Positions 19,813-31,587 of a stretch of 64,000 nucleotides of DNA are shown piece after piece. Each line of letters opens with the position of its first letter. The first letter of the stretch is position 1. The stretch lies in the NCBI RefSeq assembly GCF_900114135.1, contig NZ_FORY01000009.1, positions 93,619 through 157,618 on the forward strand, written 5' to 3'. The notes under the pieces were generated by a model. The model had not been told where the DNA came from. It saw only the letters and a list, made by a program, of their open reading frames with translations, and made no database searches. The position numbers and the translations under genes were made by a program. Source of the DNA: Celeribacter halophilus. GTDB taxonomy: Bacteria > Pseudomonadota > Alphaproteobacteria > Rhodobacterales > Rhodobacteraceae.

Positions 19813-20346
19813 TCACCGCACCGGTGGCCAAGGTCGTGTATTGTCCGCGTCGATCCAGTTTTGCACCCATTCCGGCAAGGGCGGGCTTTCAATGCCGGGT
19901 TCGAGCCGCTCCAGAAGCTCTTTCGGAGGCACCATTTTGCGCTTCTTGATGACCGCGCCGCGCAGCAGAATGTGATTGCAGCATTCGCCCTTCTGGTCCC
20001 ACATCGACTGTTCGATATAGAGGAACTTGTCATCAAACCCGATGGGGCTGGTCACCATGTCCACGGTCTGAAAGGTCGTCACGCGCCGCCGGTAGCGCAC
20101 GGACGCGCCCGCCACGGCCATGCCATAGCCGCCGTCCTTGGCGGCCTTCGCGGTGCCGTTGCGGATCGACATCGGCACACGTCCGAGGTCAAAGATTGTT
20201 AAGGTTCTGCCGTTATTCAGTTCGAGCCAGAGGTCAATGTCCCACGGCATACAGATATGCCGCGAGTGATGTGGCTCGAAGAGACCAAGTTTGGGGGCGT
20301 TTCGGACTTTCCACGCCTGATAGAACATGCGGATGAATGGATACAT
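19813..20346 (-). CDS. Hot-dog-fold acyl-CoA thioesterase family protein
   Basis: A 177-residue protein of the 4HBT_2/thioesterase-like type. The segment MPWDIDLWLELNNGRTLTIFDLGR corresponds to the D-x-D-x-x-x-x-x-N-N substrate motif of this family, where the position usually His is Glu here. KRKMVPPKELLERL near the C-terminus is also typical. Start 20346 (MYPFIRMFYQAWK) was picked for family-like length; an ATG four codons upstream is equally possible and neither has a clear Shine-Dalgarno. Confidence 0.7.
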   Translation of the reverse strand: MYPFIRMFYQAWKVRNAPKLGLFEPHHSRHICMPWDIDLWLELNNGRTLTIFDLGRVPMSIRNGTAKAAKDGGYGMAVAGASVRYRRRVTTFQTVDMVTSPIGFDDKFLYIEQSMWDQKGECCNHILLRGAVIKKRKMVPPKELLERLEPGIESPPLPEWVQNWIDADNTRPWPPVR

Positions 20347-20475
20347 GCGCGCCAGCATGTTGCTGCAGGCGCAAAGGTCAAGAGGGAACGTGGCGGCACG
20401 GCCATCCTCACCCTTGTGCGTGGAGGGCAGAGACCTTAGGTGAATGACGACTGACAATTTGGGAATCTGAAAAAT

Positions 20476-20763
20476 ATGCTGTCTTTGATGCAAATCCTGC
20501 TGATGATCCTCGGCGTCGTGAAATTCGTCATGATCGTTCAGATCATCATGAGTTGGCTGATCAATTTTCAGGTTCTGAACGTGCGTCAGCCTCTGGTCTA
20601 TCAGATCTGGGAAGGTCTCTCGCGTCTGCTTGAGCCGATCTATCGCCCGATCCGCAAAGTCCTGCCGCCGATGAGCGGGCTGGACCTTGCGCCGCTGGTG
20701 GCCTTTATCGCGATCTATGCGATCGAGCGGATCATCTACAACAATATGGGCATGTTCTACTAA
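20476..20763 (+). CDS. YggT-family membrane protein
   Basis: A 95-residue protein with two hydrophobic helices flanking the conserved loop VRQPLVYQIWEGLSRLLEPIYRPIRKVLPPMSGLDLAPLVAF, which defines the YggT family. The role is not firmly known; relatives are linked to osmotic tolerance and to cell-envelope or division functions. It is divergent from the thioesterase gene and followed by recQ after 73 bases. Confidence 0.88.
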   Translation: MLSLMQILLMILGVVKFVMIVQIIMSWLINFQVLNVRQPLVYQIWEGLSRLLEPIYRPIRKVLPPMSGLDLAPLVAFIAIYAIERIIYNNMGMFY

Positions 20764-20836
20764 GCCATCCCTGCGTAAACGCCCTTGAGCCTCGCGCCCC
20801 TGCGTGCGATTCTGCTCTCAACAAAAAAGAGCAGGC

Positions 20837-22876
20837 ATGATGGACACTCAGGGGCTTTTATCCTCCGTTTTCGGATTCGACGGGTTTCGTCCCGGTCAGG
20901 AAGAGATCGTGGAGGCGGTCGCTGCGGGCCGTGATGTGCTTGCCATCATGCCCACGGGGGGCGGCAAGTCGCTTTGTTTTCAGCTTCCTGCGCTGATGCG
21001 GGACGGTTTGACCGTGGTGATTTCCCCGCTCATCGCCCTCATGCGCGATCAGGTGCAGGGGCTTCAGGCCGCCGGTGTCGCGGCGGGTGCGCTGACCTCC
21101 GGCAATACCGAAGAAGAAAACGACGCTGTCTTCGCTGCGCTGACTGCAGGGGAGCTGAAACTGCTCTACATGGCGCCAGAACGTCTCGCATCCGGCGGGA
21201 CATTGCCGCTGTTGCGGCGTTCGAATGTCTCTCTGATCGCTGTGGACGAGGCCCATTGTGTTTCACAATGGGGCCATGATTTCCGGCCCGACTATCTGCG
21301 CATCGGTGATCTCAAACGGGCGCTGGGCGTGCCTCTGGCCGCTTTCACCGCCACCGCCGACGAGGAAACGCAGGCCGAAATCGTGCGGCGTCTCTTTGAC
21401 GGGGTGCAGCCCGAGAGTTTCCTGCGCGGTTTTGACCGTCCGAACATTCACCTCGCCTTTGCGGTGAAAGACAGCCCGCGGCGTCAGATCCTCGGTTTCG
21501 CGGCGGCGCGCAAAGGCCAGTCCGGCATCGTCTATTGCGGCACACGGGCCAAGACCGAGAGCCTCGCCAAGGCTCTCTCGGACGCCGGTCATCTGGCGCT
21601 TGCCTATCACGGCGGGATGGAGCCCGACCGCCGCCGCGAGGTCGAGCGGCGTTTCCAGCAGGAGGACGAGTTGATCGTCGTGGCCACGGTCGCCTTTGGC
21701 ATGGGGATCGACAAGCCGGACATCCGCTGGGTGGCGCATGCTGATCTGCCCAAGAGCGTCGAGAGCTACTATCAGGAAATCGGGCGTGCGGGACGTGACG
21801 GTGCGCCCGCGGAGACGCTGACGCTTTTTGGCCCCGACGACATCCGTTTCCGCCGCACACAGATCGACGAAAGCCTCGCCCCGCCGGAGCGCCGCGCCGC
21901 AGATCATGCGCGGCTGAACGCGCTGCTCGGCATTGCGGATGCGCAGGTGTGCAGGCGTCAGACGCTTTTGAAATTCTTTGGCGAAGAGACCTCGCCCTGC
22001 GGCCATTGTGACCTTTGCGACACCCCGCCGGAGCTGTTCGACGGCACCACGGCGGTGCGCAAGGCGCTCTCTGCCGTTCTGCGCTGCGATCAGGGGTTTG
22101 GCGCGGGGCATCTCATTGACGTGCTGATGGGCAAAATGACCGACAAGGTGCGCCAGTGGAACCACGACCAGCTTTCGGTGTTCGGCATCGGCAAGGAATA
22201 TGACAAGCGCCAGTGGAACGCGATTTTCCGGCAGATGATGGGCGCGGACCTTCTGCGTCCCGATCCGGAACGCCACGGTGCGCTGTATATGACGGAACCG
22301 GCCATGCCGATTCTCAAAGGCGAGGCGGAAGTGACCTTGCGCAAGGATACGCTTGCGAAATCGCGCAAGGGGCCGGTTGCCAAGGCGCTGGTTTCCGAAG
22401 AAGACGCGCCGCTTTTGTCCGCGCTCAAGGCCAAACGCCGCGCACTGGCCGAGGAGGCGCGTGTGCCCGCCTATGTGGTCTTTGCCGACCGGACGTTGAT
22501 CGAAATGGCCGAAAAACGGCCGCAGACGCTGGACGATATGGCTCGTATCGGTGGTGTCGGTGCGAAAAAGCTGGAGCGTTACGGCGCGCTGTTCCTCTCT
22601 GTCATTCTCGGTGCCCCCGCGCCACAGATGCACCCCGCCCGCCGCAAACTTGCGGGCTCCGGCGGGGGCGATCTTTTCGACCGTTTGCAGGGGATTCACA
22701 ATGATCTCACGCGCGGCGATTGCGGGACGCTCAAACCCATGAGCCTCACCCCCGCGCAGATCACCAAGATCGTGAAAATGCGCCCCGCAGATATGGCCAG
22801 CTTTGCCCGACTCGTCGGTGAAAAGCCCGCCGAACACTTCGGCCCCGCGATGATCGAGGCTATTCGCGCCGCCTGA
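20837..22876 (+). CDS. recQ: ATP-dependent DNA helicase RecQ
   Basis: 3'-5' DNA helicase in recombination and replication-fork repair. The 679 residues hold Walker A MPTGGGKS (Lys44), the VDEAHC box, helicase motif VI in YYQEIGRAGRDG, a four-cysteine zinc site (CRRQTLLKFFGEETSPCGHCDLC, Cys at the ends and at CGHC), and a C-terminal HRDC domain. ATG 20837 was chosen because GAGCAGG precedes it; the frame extends back to a GTG at 20804. It converges on the histidine kinase gene with only 18 bases between stops. Confidence 0.95.
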   Translation: MMDTQGLLSSVFGFDGFRPGQEEIVEAVAAGRDVLAIMPTGGGKSLCFQLPALMRDGLTVVISPLIALMRDQVQGLQAAGVAAGALTSGNTEEENDAVFAALTAGELKLLYMAPERLASGGTLPLLRRSNVSLIAVDEAHCVSQWGHDFRPDYLRIGDLKRALGVPLAAFTATADEETQAEIVRRLFDGVQPESFLRGFDRPNIHLAFAVKDSPRRQILGFAAARKGQSGIVYCGTRAKTESLAKALSDAGHLALAYHGGMEPDRRREVERRFQQEDELIVVATVAFGMGIDKPDIRWVAHADLPKSVESYYQEIGRAGRDGAPAETLTLFGPDDIRFRRTQIDESLAPPERRAADHARLNALLGIADAQVCRRQTLLKFFGEETSPCGHCDLCDTPPELFDGTTAVRKALSAVLRCDQGFGAGHLIDVLMGKMTDKVRQWNHDQLSVFGIGKEYDKRQWNAIFRQMMGADLLRPDPERHGALYMTEPAMPILKGEAEVTLRKDTLAKSRKGPVAKALVSEEDAPLLSALKAKRRALAEEARVPAYVVFADRTLIEMAEKRPQTLDDMARIGGVGAKKLERYGALFLSVILGAPAPQMHPARRKLAGSGGGDLFDRLQGIHNDLTRGDCGTLKPMSLTPAQITKIVKMRPADMASFARLVGEKPAEHFGPAMIEAIRAA

Positions 22877-22894
22877 CCCGCGCCTGTTGCCAAA

Positions 22895-25060
<2,166 letters not shown>

Positions 25061-25333
25061 CTGGCCCTCTTCTCAAGCGCGTCCCGCACATTCTGGTTCC
25101 CAGATGTTCGGGCAACGCCGCACATGTTTCGATGTGGCGAGCTTTTCGCAATCAGCTTGTGTCAAATGCGGTGCGAAAGGCTTTCACCCCGCCCGATCCT
25201 CTCGGGCGTGCGCCTAGAGGATCAGAACAGGGTGAAAAGAGTCTTAAAGCGTGGCTGGAAATTGCCCGTCAAAGTGCGAGGCGGGCCGAAAACCTGCCTC
25301 GGCGCGGGCGAAAGGAGGCAATGGGCCTTCGTT
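25061..25333 (+). other. Intergenic region between phosphatase and kinase genes
   Basis: No gene seen. It holds a perfect eight-base inverted repeat GATCCTCT/AGAGGATC (25195-25202 with 25216-25223) and an overlapping GCCCGA/TCGGGC (25191-25207). Both can form, but not together. Neither is followed by a T-run. The region must contain the kinase promoter. Confidence 0.5.
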
Positions 25334-26077
25334 TCAACCCGGATTGGCGTGGGTCAGATGCGCACGGCCTGTTTCGGTCACGATTTGCTCGTGGCTGTTT
25401 TCAATCACCAGAACCGTCAGCGGACGCCCGTAGCCTGCGCCCGTGTCAATGTCGATCCGGTTGCCGAAATGGGTGGCCTCGTCCAGCGCGGTGTGGCCAT
25501 GCACCACGGTGAAGGGCAGCGGGCCGTGATAATCGAGCCAGCCTTCGCGGATCCAGATGAGATCATCTTCGGTCTGCCGCTCTACAGGCAGGCGCGGCTG
25601 GATGCCTGCGTGGACGAAAAGATAATCGCCCCAAGCATAGGTCAAAGGCGCGTTTTCGATGAAGTCGAGATGTGCTTCGGGCACGGCTTTGGCGGCGCGC
25701 ATATGGGCGATCTCGAAGGCACCGTCTTCGGCCTCGACCCCGTAGGAAGCCAGTGTGTTTGTCCCGCCCAAGGCCGGATGCAGCCAGCTTTTGCCGGATT
25801 TGATGTGATCGTCATGGGCGATGCCGTGGCGCACGAAACGGGTGAACATGCGGTCGTGATTGCCACGGATCACCCGCCACGGTTTGCCCTCGTCGATGCC
25901 ATCCATCAGATACTGGATGACCCCTGCGCTATCGGGCCCGCGGTCGACATAGTCGCCTAAGTGCAGAACCCGTGCGTCGTGGTCTCCGACACGTTCCTTG
26001 TCCGCGTCAATTCGTGCATGCGCAGCTTTGAGCATGTCGAGTTGACCGTGAATGTCGCCAATCGCGTAAATACGCAA
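25334..26077 (-). CDS. PPP-family metallophosphatase
   Basis: A 247-residue serine/threonine-type phosphoesterase. The three metal-binding signatures are intact: GDIHGQ (residues 7-12), GDYVDRGPDS (about 41-50) and RGNHD (about 70-74), with a later HGHT. Bacterial members act on phosphoproteins or on diadenosine polyphosphates; the substrate cannot be told. It follows fghA by 12 bases on the same strand and may be cotranscribed with the formaldehyde genes. Confidence 0.88.
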   Translation of the reverse strand: MRIYAIGDIHGQLDMLKAAHARIDADKERVGDHDARVLHLGDYVDRGPDSAGVIQYLMDGIDEGKPWRVIRGNHDRMFTRFVRHGIAHDDHIKSGKSWLHPALGGTNTLASYGVEAEDGAFEIAHMRAAKAVPEAHLDFIENAPLTYAWGDYLFVHAGIQPRLPVERQTEDDLIWIREGWLDYHGPLPFTVVHGHTALDEATHFGNRIDIDTGAGYGRPLTVLVIENSHEQIVTETGRAHLTHANPG

Positions 26078-26089
26078 GAGAGCCTCCTG

Positions 26090-26929
26090 TTACGATTTCA
26101 TGCGGATCGCATGCCATTCGAGGTGGTCGCGCATGAAGGTGGAGATGAAATAATAGCTATGGTCATAGCCCTCTTGCATCCGAAGTGTTAGGGGCTGTCC
26201 GCTTTTTTCACAAACCTGTGTCAAAAACTCCGGTTTGAGTTGCCCTTCGAGGAAATTGTCGGCGCTCCCCTGATCGACGAGAATATCCGGCACACGCGCC
26301 CCGCCTTCGATCAGTGCGCAGGCATCGTATTGGCGCCATGTGGATTTGTCCGCGCCGATATAGCCTGTCAGCGCCTTCTCGCCCCACGGGCAGTTCAGCG
26401 GGCTGACAATGGGGGCGAAGGCCGAGACGGCCTTGTAGCGGTCCGGATTTCTGAGCGCGATGGTCAGCGCGCCATGCCCGCCCATCGAGTGCCCCATGAT
26501 CGAGATGCGCTCCATATCGGCAGGAAACTGTGCACCGATCAGCGCGGGCAGTTCTTTCTCGATATAGTCGCGCATCCGGTAATGTTGCGTAAAGGGGGCT
26601 TCGGTGGCGTTCACATAGAACCCTGCGCCGAGACCGAAATCATAGGCCCCGTCGGGATCATCCGGCACACCTTCGCCGCGCGGAGACGTGTCCGGTGCTA
26701 CGAAGATGAGGCCAAGCTCCGCACAGGCCGCGCGGAACTCGCCTTTTTCAGTGACATTGGCCTGCGTGCAGGTCAGGCCGGACAGGTAAAACACCACCGG
26801 AAGTTTCTCGCCCTCGGCATGGTCGGGCACGAAAACGGAAAACTCCATCTCCGTTCCGGTCGATGTCGACGCATGGGTATAGACCCCTTGCGTGCCGCCG
26901 TGGCTGCGATTCGTGGATTTTACCTGCAT
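26090..26929 (-). CDS. fghA: S-formylglutathione hydrolase
   Basis: Second step of glutathione-dependent formaldehyde oxidation: hydrolyses S-formylglutathione to formate and glutathione. The 279 residues are an alpha/beta hydrolase with nucleophile Ser in GHSMGGHG, acid Asp in the ILVDQGSADNF region and His in EGYDHSYYF. PVVFYLSGLTCT and APDTSPRGEG are esterase D hallmarks. It lies 11 bases downstream of frmA. Confidence 0.94.
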   Translation of the reverse strand: MQVKSTNRSHGGTQGVYTHASTSTGTEMEFSVFVPDHAEGEKLPVVFYLSGLTCTQANVTEKGEFRAACAELGLIFVAPDTSPRGEGVPDDPDGAYDFGLGAGFYVNATEAPFTQHYRMRDYIEKELPALIGAQFPADMERISIMGHSMGGHGALTIALRNPDRYKAVSAFAPIVSPLNCPWGEKALTGYIGADKSTWRQYDACALIEGGARVPDILVDQGSADNFLEGQLKPEFLTQVCEKSGQPLTLRMQEGYDHSYYFISTFMRDHLEWHAIRMKS

Positions 26930-26940
26930 CGGATCACCTC

Positions 26941-28071
26941 TTAATATTCGATTACCGCACGGATCGATTTGCCTTCATGCATCAAGTCAAAGCCGTGGTT
27001 GATCTCTTCCAGCTTCAGCTTGTGCGTGATCATCGGGTCGATCTCGATCTTGCCGTCCATATACCAGTCGACGAATTTCGGCACATCCGTGCGCCCCTTC
27101 GCCCCGCCAAACGCCGTGCCTTTCCAGACGCGACCGGTGACAAGCTGGAACGGACGGGTCGAAATCTCCGCACCCGCAGGGGCCACGCCGATGATGACCG
27201 ACACACCCCAACCACGGTGCGAACATTCCAGTGCGTCCCGCATCACATTGACGTTGCCGGTTGCATCAAAGGAATAATCCACGCCGCCGATCTGGTCCGC
27301 ACCCTTCTTGGTGAGGTTGACGATCTCTTCGACCACCGTGCCGCCAATCTTCGAGGGGTTCACGAAATGGGTCATGCCGAATTTGCGGGCCATCTCCGCC
27401 TTGTCGTCATTCAGATCAACACCGATGATCATATCGGCACCAGCCATGCGCAGACCCTGAATGACATTGAGACCAATGCCGCCAAGACCGAACACCGCCG
27501 CTGTTGCGCCAATTTCGACGCCTGCGGTGTTGATCACCGCACCAATCCCCGTGGTCACGCCGCAACCGATGTAGCAAATCTTGTCAAAGGGAGCATCCTC
27601 ACGCACCTTCGCCAGCGCGATCTCCGGCATCACCGTGTGGTTCGCAAAGGTGGAGCACCCCATGTAGTGATAGATCGGCGTGCCATCGAGCATCTTGAAC
27701 CGCGTGGTGCCATCGGGCATCAGGCCCTGACCCTGCGTGTTGCGAATGGCGGTGCACAGGTTGGTCTTGCCCGACAGGCAGGAGGGACATTCGCGGCATT
27801 CCGGTGTATAGAGCGGGATCACATGATCGCCGGGTTTCAGCGTGGTGACGCCTTCGCCCACTTCCAGCACAACACCCGCGCCCTCATGACCGAGGATACA
27901 GGGGAAAATCCCTTCTGGATCGGCCCCCGAGCGGGTGAATTCATCCGTGTGGCACAGGCCGGTGGCCTTCACTTCGATCAGAACTTCGCCCTTCTTCGGG
28001 CCTTCAAGCTCCACTTCCATAATTTCAAGCGGCTTTCCGGCTTCAAGAGCGACGGCGGCTTTCGTTCTCAT
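26941..28071 (-). CDS. frmA: S-(hydroxymethyl)glutathione dehydrogenase (class III alcohol dehydrogenase)
   Basis: Oxidises the formaldehyde-glutathione adduct with NAD+. The 376 residues show catalytic zinc ligands in GLCHTDEF and [12 protein letters not shown], four structural-zinc cysteines in [15 protein letters not shown], the class III arginine in AIRNTQG, and the cofactor fold [17 protein letters not shown] 28071 was chosen because GGGAG lies eight bases upstream; the frame runs back to 28104. With fghA it forms the formaldehyde detoxification pair, useful where methylated compounds are demethylated. Confidence 0.94.
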   Translation of the reverse strand: MRTKAAVALEAGKPLEIMEVELEGPKKGEVLIEVKATGLCHTDEFTRSGADPEGIFPCILGHEGAGVVLEVGEGVTTLKPGDHVIPLYTPECRECPSCLSGKTNLCTAIRNTQGQGLMPDGTTRFKMLDGTPIYHYMGCSTFANHTVMPEIALAKVREDAPFDKICYIGCGVTTGIGAVINTAGVEIGATAAVFGLGGIGLNVIQGLRMAGADMIIGVDLNDDKAEMARKFGMTHFVNPSKIGGTVVEEIVNLTKKGADQIGGVDYSFDATGNVNVMRDALECSHRGWGVSVIIGVAPAGAEISTRPFQLVTGRVWKGTAFGGAKGRTDVPKFVDWYMDGKIEIDPMITHKLKLEEINHGFDLMHEGKSIRAVIEY

Positions 28072-28127
28072 GGCGTGTTCTCCCGTTGCGGCGCTGGGCC
28101 GCATCTGCGTTTGTGTTTGGTCACATG

Positions 28128-28164
28128 ACGTAAAACGAAGGGCCGCTGGTTTGTCCAGCGGCCC
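28128..28164 (-). terminator. Terminator after serA
   Basis: Perfect ten-base-pair stem GGGCCGCTGG/CCAGCGGCCC (28140-28149 with 28155-28164) with a five-base loop. Read on the minus strand it is followed by TTCGTTTTACG. It lies about 50 bases past the serA stop and separates it from frmA. Confidence 0.8.
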
Positions 28165-28214
28165 CCCTGATCGTTTTGTAAAAAACGCCTGTGCAATCAG
28201 ACGTCCGCCTGAAA

Positions 28215-29807
28215 TCAGACTTTGAAGTGCAGCGGGATCACGCGCTGGAACAGACCGGAGTCTTTGAGCGCCTTCACCGTTTCCTCTTTCACCGGCGTGT
28301 CGAGGAAGGTCATTGCGATCGCATCGCCACCTTCTTCGGCGCGGCCAAGGGTGAAGTTGGCGATGTTTTCATTATGCTCGGCCAGAAGCGTGCCGAGTTT
28401 CCCGATGATGCCCGGAACGTCCTTGTTGGTGGTGTAGAGCATATGCTCGCCCACTTCGGCGTCGATGGTGATGCCTTTGATCTGGATGAAGCGCGGCTTG
28501 CCATCGGAGAACACCGTGCCGGCGATGGTGCGGTATTTCTCGACGGTCTGGATGTCGAGCTTGATGTAGCCTTCAAAGGAACCGGAGGCATCCTGTGTGG
28601 TTTTGGAAAGCTGGATCCCGCGCTCTTTGGCGATCAGCGGTGCGGAAACCATGTTCACGTCGGGGTTCACCGCTTGCATGATACCTGCAACCACAGCCGC
28701 TTCGAGCGCCTTGAGGTTCATCTCGGAGGCAACACCGTCATAGGTGATGTTGATCGACTCGATGGCTTCTTCGGTAACCTGACCGATGAAGGAACCGAGA
28801 TATTCGGCCAGTTTCACCCACGGCCCCATAACTTTCGCTTCTTCGGCGGTCATGGAGGGCATGTTCAGTGCGTTTTCAACGGCACCGTCCAGCAGGTAGT
28901 TGGACATTTGCTCGGCCACTTGCAGCGCCACGTTTTCCTGAGCTTCCGTGGTGGACGCACCGAGGTGCGGGGTGCAGACCACATTGGGCAGACCGAAGAG
29001 CACGTTCTCTTTCGCGGGTTCTTCAGCAAACACGTCGAAAGCTGCGCCAGCGACATGGCCGGATTTCAGCAATTCGGCCAGAGCGACCTCGTCCACAAGA
29101 CCGCCACGGGCACAGTTGATGATCCGCACGCCTTTTTTGGTTTTCTCAAGGTTCTCTTTCGAGAGGATGTTGCGGGTCGAATCGGTCAGCGGAACGTGCA
29201 GCGTGATGAAGTCGGCGCGTTTGAGAAGCTCGTCGAGTTCGACTTTTTCCACACCCATTTCATTGGCGCGTTCTTCGGAGAGGAAGGGATCGTAAGCGAT
29301 CACTTTCATTTTCAGGCCAATCGCGCGGTTACAAACGATACCACCGATGTTGCCCGCGCCGATGACGCCGAGGGTTTTCGCGGTCAGCTCGGTGCCCATG
29401 AATTTGGACTTTTCCCATTTGCCCGCGTGGGTGGAGGCGGAGGCTTCGGGAATCTGGCGTGCCACGGAGAACATCATCGCAATCGCGTGTTCTGCGGTGG
29501 TGATCATGTTGCCGAACGGCGTGTTCATTACTATCACACCTTTTTTCGACGCGGCTTCCTTGTCGACGTTGTCGGTGCCGATACCGGCGCGGCCGACCAC
29601 TTTGAGGTTGTCGGCTTTTTCCAGAAGCGACGGCGTCACTTTGGTGGCAGAGCGAATTGCCAGACCGTCATATTTGCCGATGACTTCGGCCAGCTTCTCT
29701 TTGTCTTTGCCAAGCTCGGGCATGAAGTCGACTTCGATGCCACGGTCGCGAAAGATCTGGACTGCGGTTTCCGAGAGTTTGTCGGAGACGAGAACTTTGG
29801 GGGCCAT
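28215..29807 (-). CDS. serA: D-3-phosphoglycerate dehydrogenase
   Basis: First step of phosphorylated serine biosynthesis: 3-phosphoglycerate to 3-phosphohydroxypyruvate. At 530 residues this is the long form: substrate and NAD domains ([41 protein letters not shown]), an intervening domain, and a C-terminal ACT domain ([30 protein letters not shown]) that normally senses serine. ATG 29807 follows GAGGAG by nine bases; the 39-residue upstream extension of the frame has no support. Downstream of serC in the same direction. Confidence 0.96.
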   Translation of the reverse strand: MAPKVLVSDKLSETAVQIFRDRGIEVDFMPELGKDKEKLAEVIGKYDGLAIRSATKVTPSLLEKADNLKVVGRAGIGTDNVDKEAASKKGVIVMNTPFGNMITTAEHAIAMMFSVARQIPEASASTHAGKWEKSKFMGTELTAKTLGVIGAGNIGGIVCNRAIGLKMKVIAYDPFLSEERANEMGVEKVELDELLKRADFITLHVPLTDSTRNILSKENLEKTKKGVRIINCARGGLVDEVALAELLKSGHVAGAAFDVFAEEPAKENVLFGLPNVVCTPHLGASTTEAQENVALQVAEQMSNYLLDGAVENALNMPSMTAEEAKVMGPWVKLAEYLGSFIGQVTEEAIESINITYDGVASEMNLKALEAAVVAGIMQAVNPDVNMVSAPLIAKERGIQLSKTTQDASGSFEGYIKLDIQTVEKYRTIAGTVFSDGKPRFIQIKGITIDAEVGEHMLYTTNKDVPGIIGKLGTLLAEHNENIANFTLGRAEEGGDAIAMTFLDTPVKEETVKALKDSGLFQRVIPLHFKV

Positions 29808-29842
29808 GTTGGGCGCTCCTCGGGAATATGTTGGGATTGGGA

Positions 29843-29862
29843 GCCGGGCGTAGACGCCCGGC
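29843..29862 (-). other. Hairpin in the serA leader
   Basis: Perfect eight-base-pair stem GCCGGGCG/CGCCCGGC (29843-29850 with 29855-29862) with a TAGA loop, 36 bases upstream of the serA start and with no T-run. It could be a weak intercistronic terminator or an mRNA-stabilising element between serC and serA. Confidence 0.4.
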
Positions 29863-29880
29863 GCTTTGATCCTGTGGGGG

Positions 29881-29918
29881 CCGACAAAAGTCCGACAGAA
29901 GTCCGACAGTTTGCCGAC
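29881..29918 (-). repeat. Four CCGAC iterons at 11-bp spacing between serC and serA
   Basis: CCGAC occurs at 29881, 29892, 29903 and 29914, exactly 11 bases apart, with partly conserved spacers (AAAAGT, AGAAGT, AGTTTG). The array sits 74 bases upstream of serA and ends 16 bases from the serC stop. Phasing at one helical turn suggests repeated contacts by a protein on one DNA face. Confidence 0.55.
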
Positions 29919-29934
29919 CGCCAAAAATCAGGTG

Positions 29935-31077
29935 TTATTGCTCAGCAATGCACTCTTCGAAGGCCCATTTGAGCCAGAGTGTCAGGGCCTCAAGATCGGA
30001 GGCTTCCACCGTCGCACCACACCACACGCGCAGACCTGCAGGGGCGTCGCGATAGGCACCGATGTCGTAAGCAGCGTTGTAGTCTTCGAGCTTCTTGGCC
30101 ACGGCCTTCGCAAAGGCAGCACCGTCCGTGATGCGGTCGTCGGTGAACTTGAGACACACGGAGGTGTTGGAGCGCGTCGCCTCGTCTTCAGCGAGGTTGG
30201 CGATCCAGTCATGACGGTCGCAGAAATCCCAAAGCACCTTGGCATTGGTGGTCGAACGCTTGATCAGACCTTCCAGCCCGCCAACCGTTTTCGCCCAGTC
30301 CAGCGCCACGAGGTAGTCCTCAACCGCCAGCATGGACGGGGTGTTGATCGTTGCACCGGTGAAGATCCCGTCGATCAGCTTGCCGCCTTTGGTCATGCGG
30401 AAGATTTTCGGCAGCGGCCATGCAGGGGTGTAGCTTTCCAGACGCTCGACCGCGCGCGGGGACAACACGATCATCCCGTGTGCCGCTTCGCCGCCCATGA
30501 CCTTCTGCCAGGAGAAGGTGGTCACATCGAGCTTGTCCCAAGGCAGGTCCATCGCAAAGGCCGCAGAGGTCGCATCACAGATGGTCAGCCCTTCCCGGTC
30601 AGCGGGGATTTTGTCGCCGTTGGGGACGCGCACACCAGATGTTGTGCCGTTCCACGTAAAGACAACGTCGGTGTTGAAATCGACATCCGCAAAATCGACG
30701 ATCTGACCGTAGTCAGCGGTTTTCACTTCGGCGTCGATTTTGAGCTGTTTGACAACGTCTGTAACCCAGCCTGCACCAAAGGATTCCCATGCGCACATGG
30801 TCGCTTTGCGTGCGCCCAAGAGAGACCAGAGCGCCATTTCGACAGCGCCGGTATCAGAGGCCGGCACGATGCCGATCTTGTAATCGGCGGGAATGCCGAG
30901 GACCTCACGGGTCGTCTCGATCGCGGCTTTCAGCTTGTCCTTGCCAACCTTGGCACGGTGCGAACGGCCCAGTGGGGCGTCAGCCAGCAGATCCAGAGAA
31001 AATGTGGGGATTTTGGCGCAAGGGCCGGACGAAAAACGCGGGTTCGCAGGACGCGCCTGCGGATGCTTGGTAGCCAT
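29935..31077 (-). CDS. serC: Phosphoserine aminotransferase
   Basis: Second step of serine synthesis: a PLP enzyme that converts phosphohydroxypyruvate and glutamate to phosphoserine; it may also serve pyridoxine synthesis. The 380-residue protein begins [22 protein letters not shown], shows [17 protein letters not shown] and has the PLP lysine in [15 protein letters not shown]. This is the alphaproteobacterial/methanogen-like SerC type. The start at 31077 follows AAGGA by eight bases; the open frame continues 109 codons upstream through the leader but without coding signs. Confidence 0.95.
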   Translation of the reverse strand: MATKHPQARPANPRFSSGPCAKIPTFSLDLLADAPLGRSHRAKVGKDKLKAAIETTREVLGIPADYKIGIVPASDTGAVEMALWSLLGARKATMCAWESFGAGWVTDVVKQLKIDAEVKTADYGQIVDFADVDFNTDVVFTWNGTTSGVRVPNGDKIPADREGLTICDATSAAFAMDLPWDKLDVTTFSWQKVMGGEAAHGMIVLSPRAVERLESYTPAWPLPKIFRMTKGGKLIDGIFTGATINTPSMLAVEDYLVALDWAKTVGGLEGLIKRSTTNAKVLWDFCDRHDWIANLAEDEATRSNTSVCLKFTDDRITDGAAFAKAVAKKLEDYNAAYDIGAYRDAPAGLRVWCGATVEASDLEALTLWLKWAFEECIAEQ

Positions 31078-31120
31078 ATCTGCTATCCTTCCAGATATAA
31101 TGCCTCTCGTTGGGGAGAGG
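31076..31120 (-). promoter_or_regulatory. serC RNA motif (two hairpins over the serC ribosome-binding site)
   Basis: On the minus strand a hairpin CCTCTC/GAGAGG (31115-31120 with 31103-31108) is followed after a few bases by a second, TATCTG/CAGATA (31092-31097 with 31077-31082). The second has the Shine-Dalgarno AAGGA in its loop and the first bases of the ATG in its stem. Two hairpins, the second covering the ribosome-binding site, is the arrangement described for the serC motif of Alphaproteobacteria. This implies translational control of serC. Confidence 0.72.
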
Positions 31121-31587
31121 TGTCCCGCCGCCGCAGATATTCCCATGCAAAAGAAAAAGCAACTGTTCTTTCGCACCTGTTTTCGCCGCAGCGCAACATC
31201 CGCACCCGTCAGGGCGCGGGATTGCGCGGGGCTGTCCCATGAGGCTTTCCTGGCATCTTCTGTGCGCCAAACTGTAACCCTATGACGTGATTGTTGAGGG
31301 GCTTCACCCCTAAGGGTGGCCTTGAAATCTGACTGATGGGTCAAATGTTTTTGGCCGGAATTGTCATGTTTTTGTATCATTTTCGGGATTTTTTGCGTAA
31401 ACATCCCTCCACTCGGCGCCTTAGAGGGGCGCGGGGGAGGGAGAGAGGCTGTCGGGGCCGGAATCTCCCGGCAACAGTCCGGCTTGCCTGCCTGTTGTGA
31501 CTTGCCCCGATCCGATCAGGTCTGCGGCTAGAGGACGCAGACAAAGATGGTCGGACCGTTTCCAAACATCAGGACAAGACCCGAAAA
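31121..31587 (+). other. Divergent control region between serC and the symporter operon
   Basis: A 467-base stretch without a convincing gene. The serC side has an AT-rich part near 31330-31400 likely to hold promoters. The symporter side (31415-31545) contains stems TCGGGGC/GCCCCGA (31452-31458 with 31504-31510), GCCGG/CCGGC (31457-31461 with 31468-31472) and TCTGCG/CGCAGA (31521-31526 with 31536-31541). The first two share bases and exclude each other. I do not recognise a known riboswitch. Confidence 0.5.

Noticed and set aside
29827..29924. Upstream extension of serA to an ATG at 29924
   Set aside because: Adds 39 residues absent from the family, runs through the CCGAC repeats and hairpin, and ignores the good ribosome-binding site before 29807.
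28191..31242. Long plus-strand frames of 593 and 458 codons opposite serA and serC
   Set aside because: Composition (His, Gly, Phe and Arg rich) and exact overlap with well-identified genes mark them as shadows.
31078..31404. N-terminal extension of serC through its leader
   Set aside because: The extra 109 residues show no conserved features and would include the serC RNA hairpins; the start at 31077 has AAGGA in front.
31415..31545. Leader of the symporter gene considered as a glycine, cobalamin or SAM riboswitch
   Set aside because: None of the conserved core strings of these classes could be placed; only unassigned stems remain.
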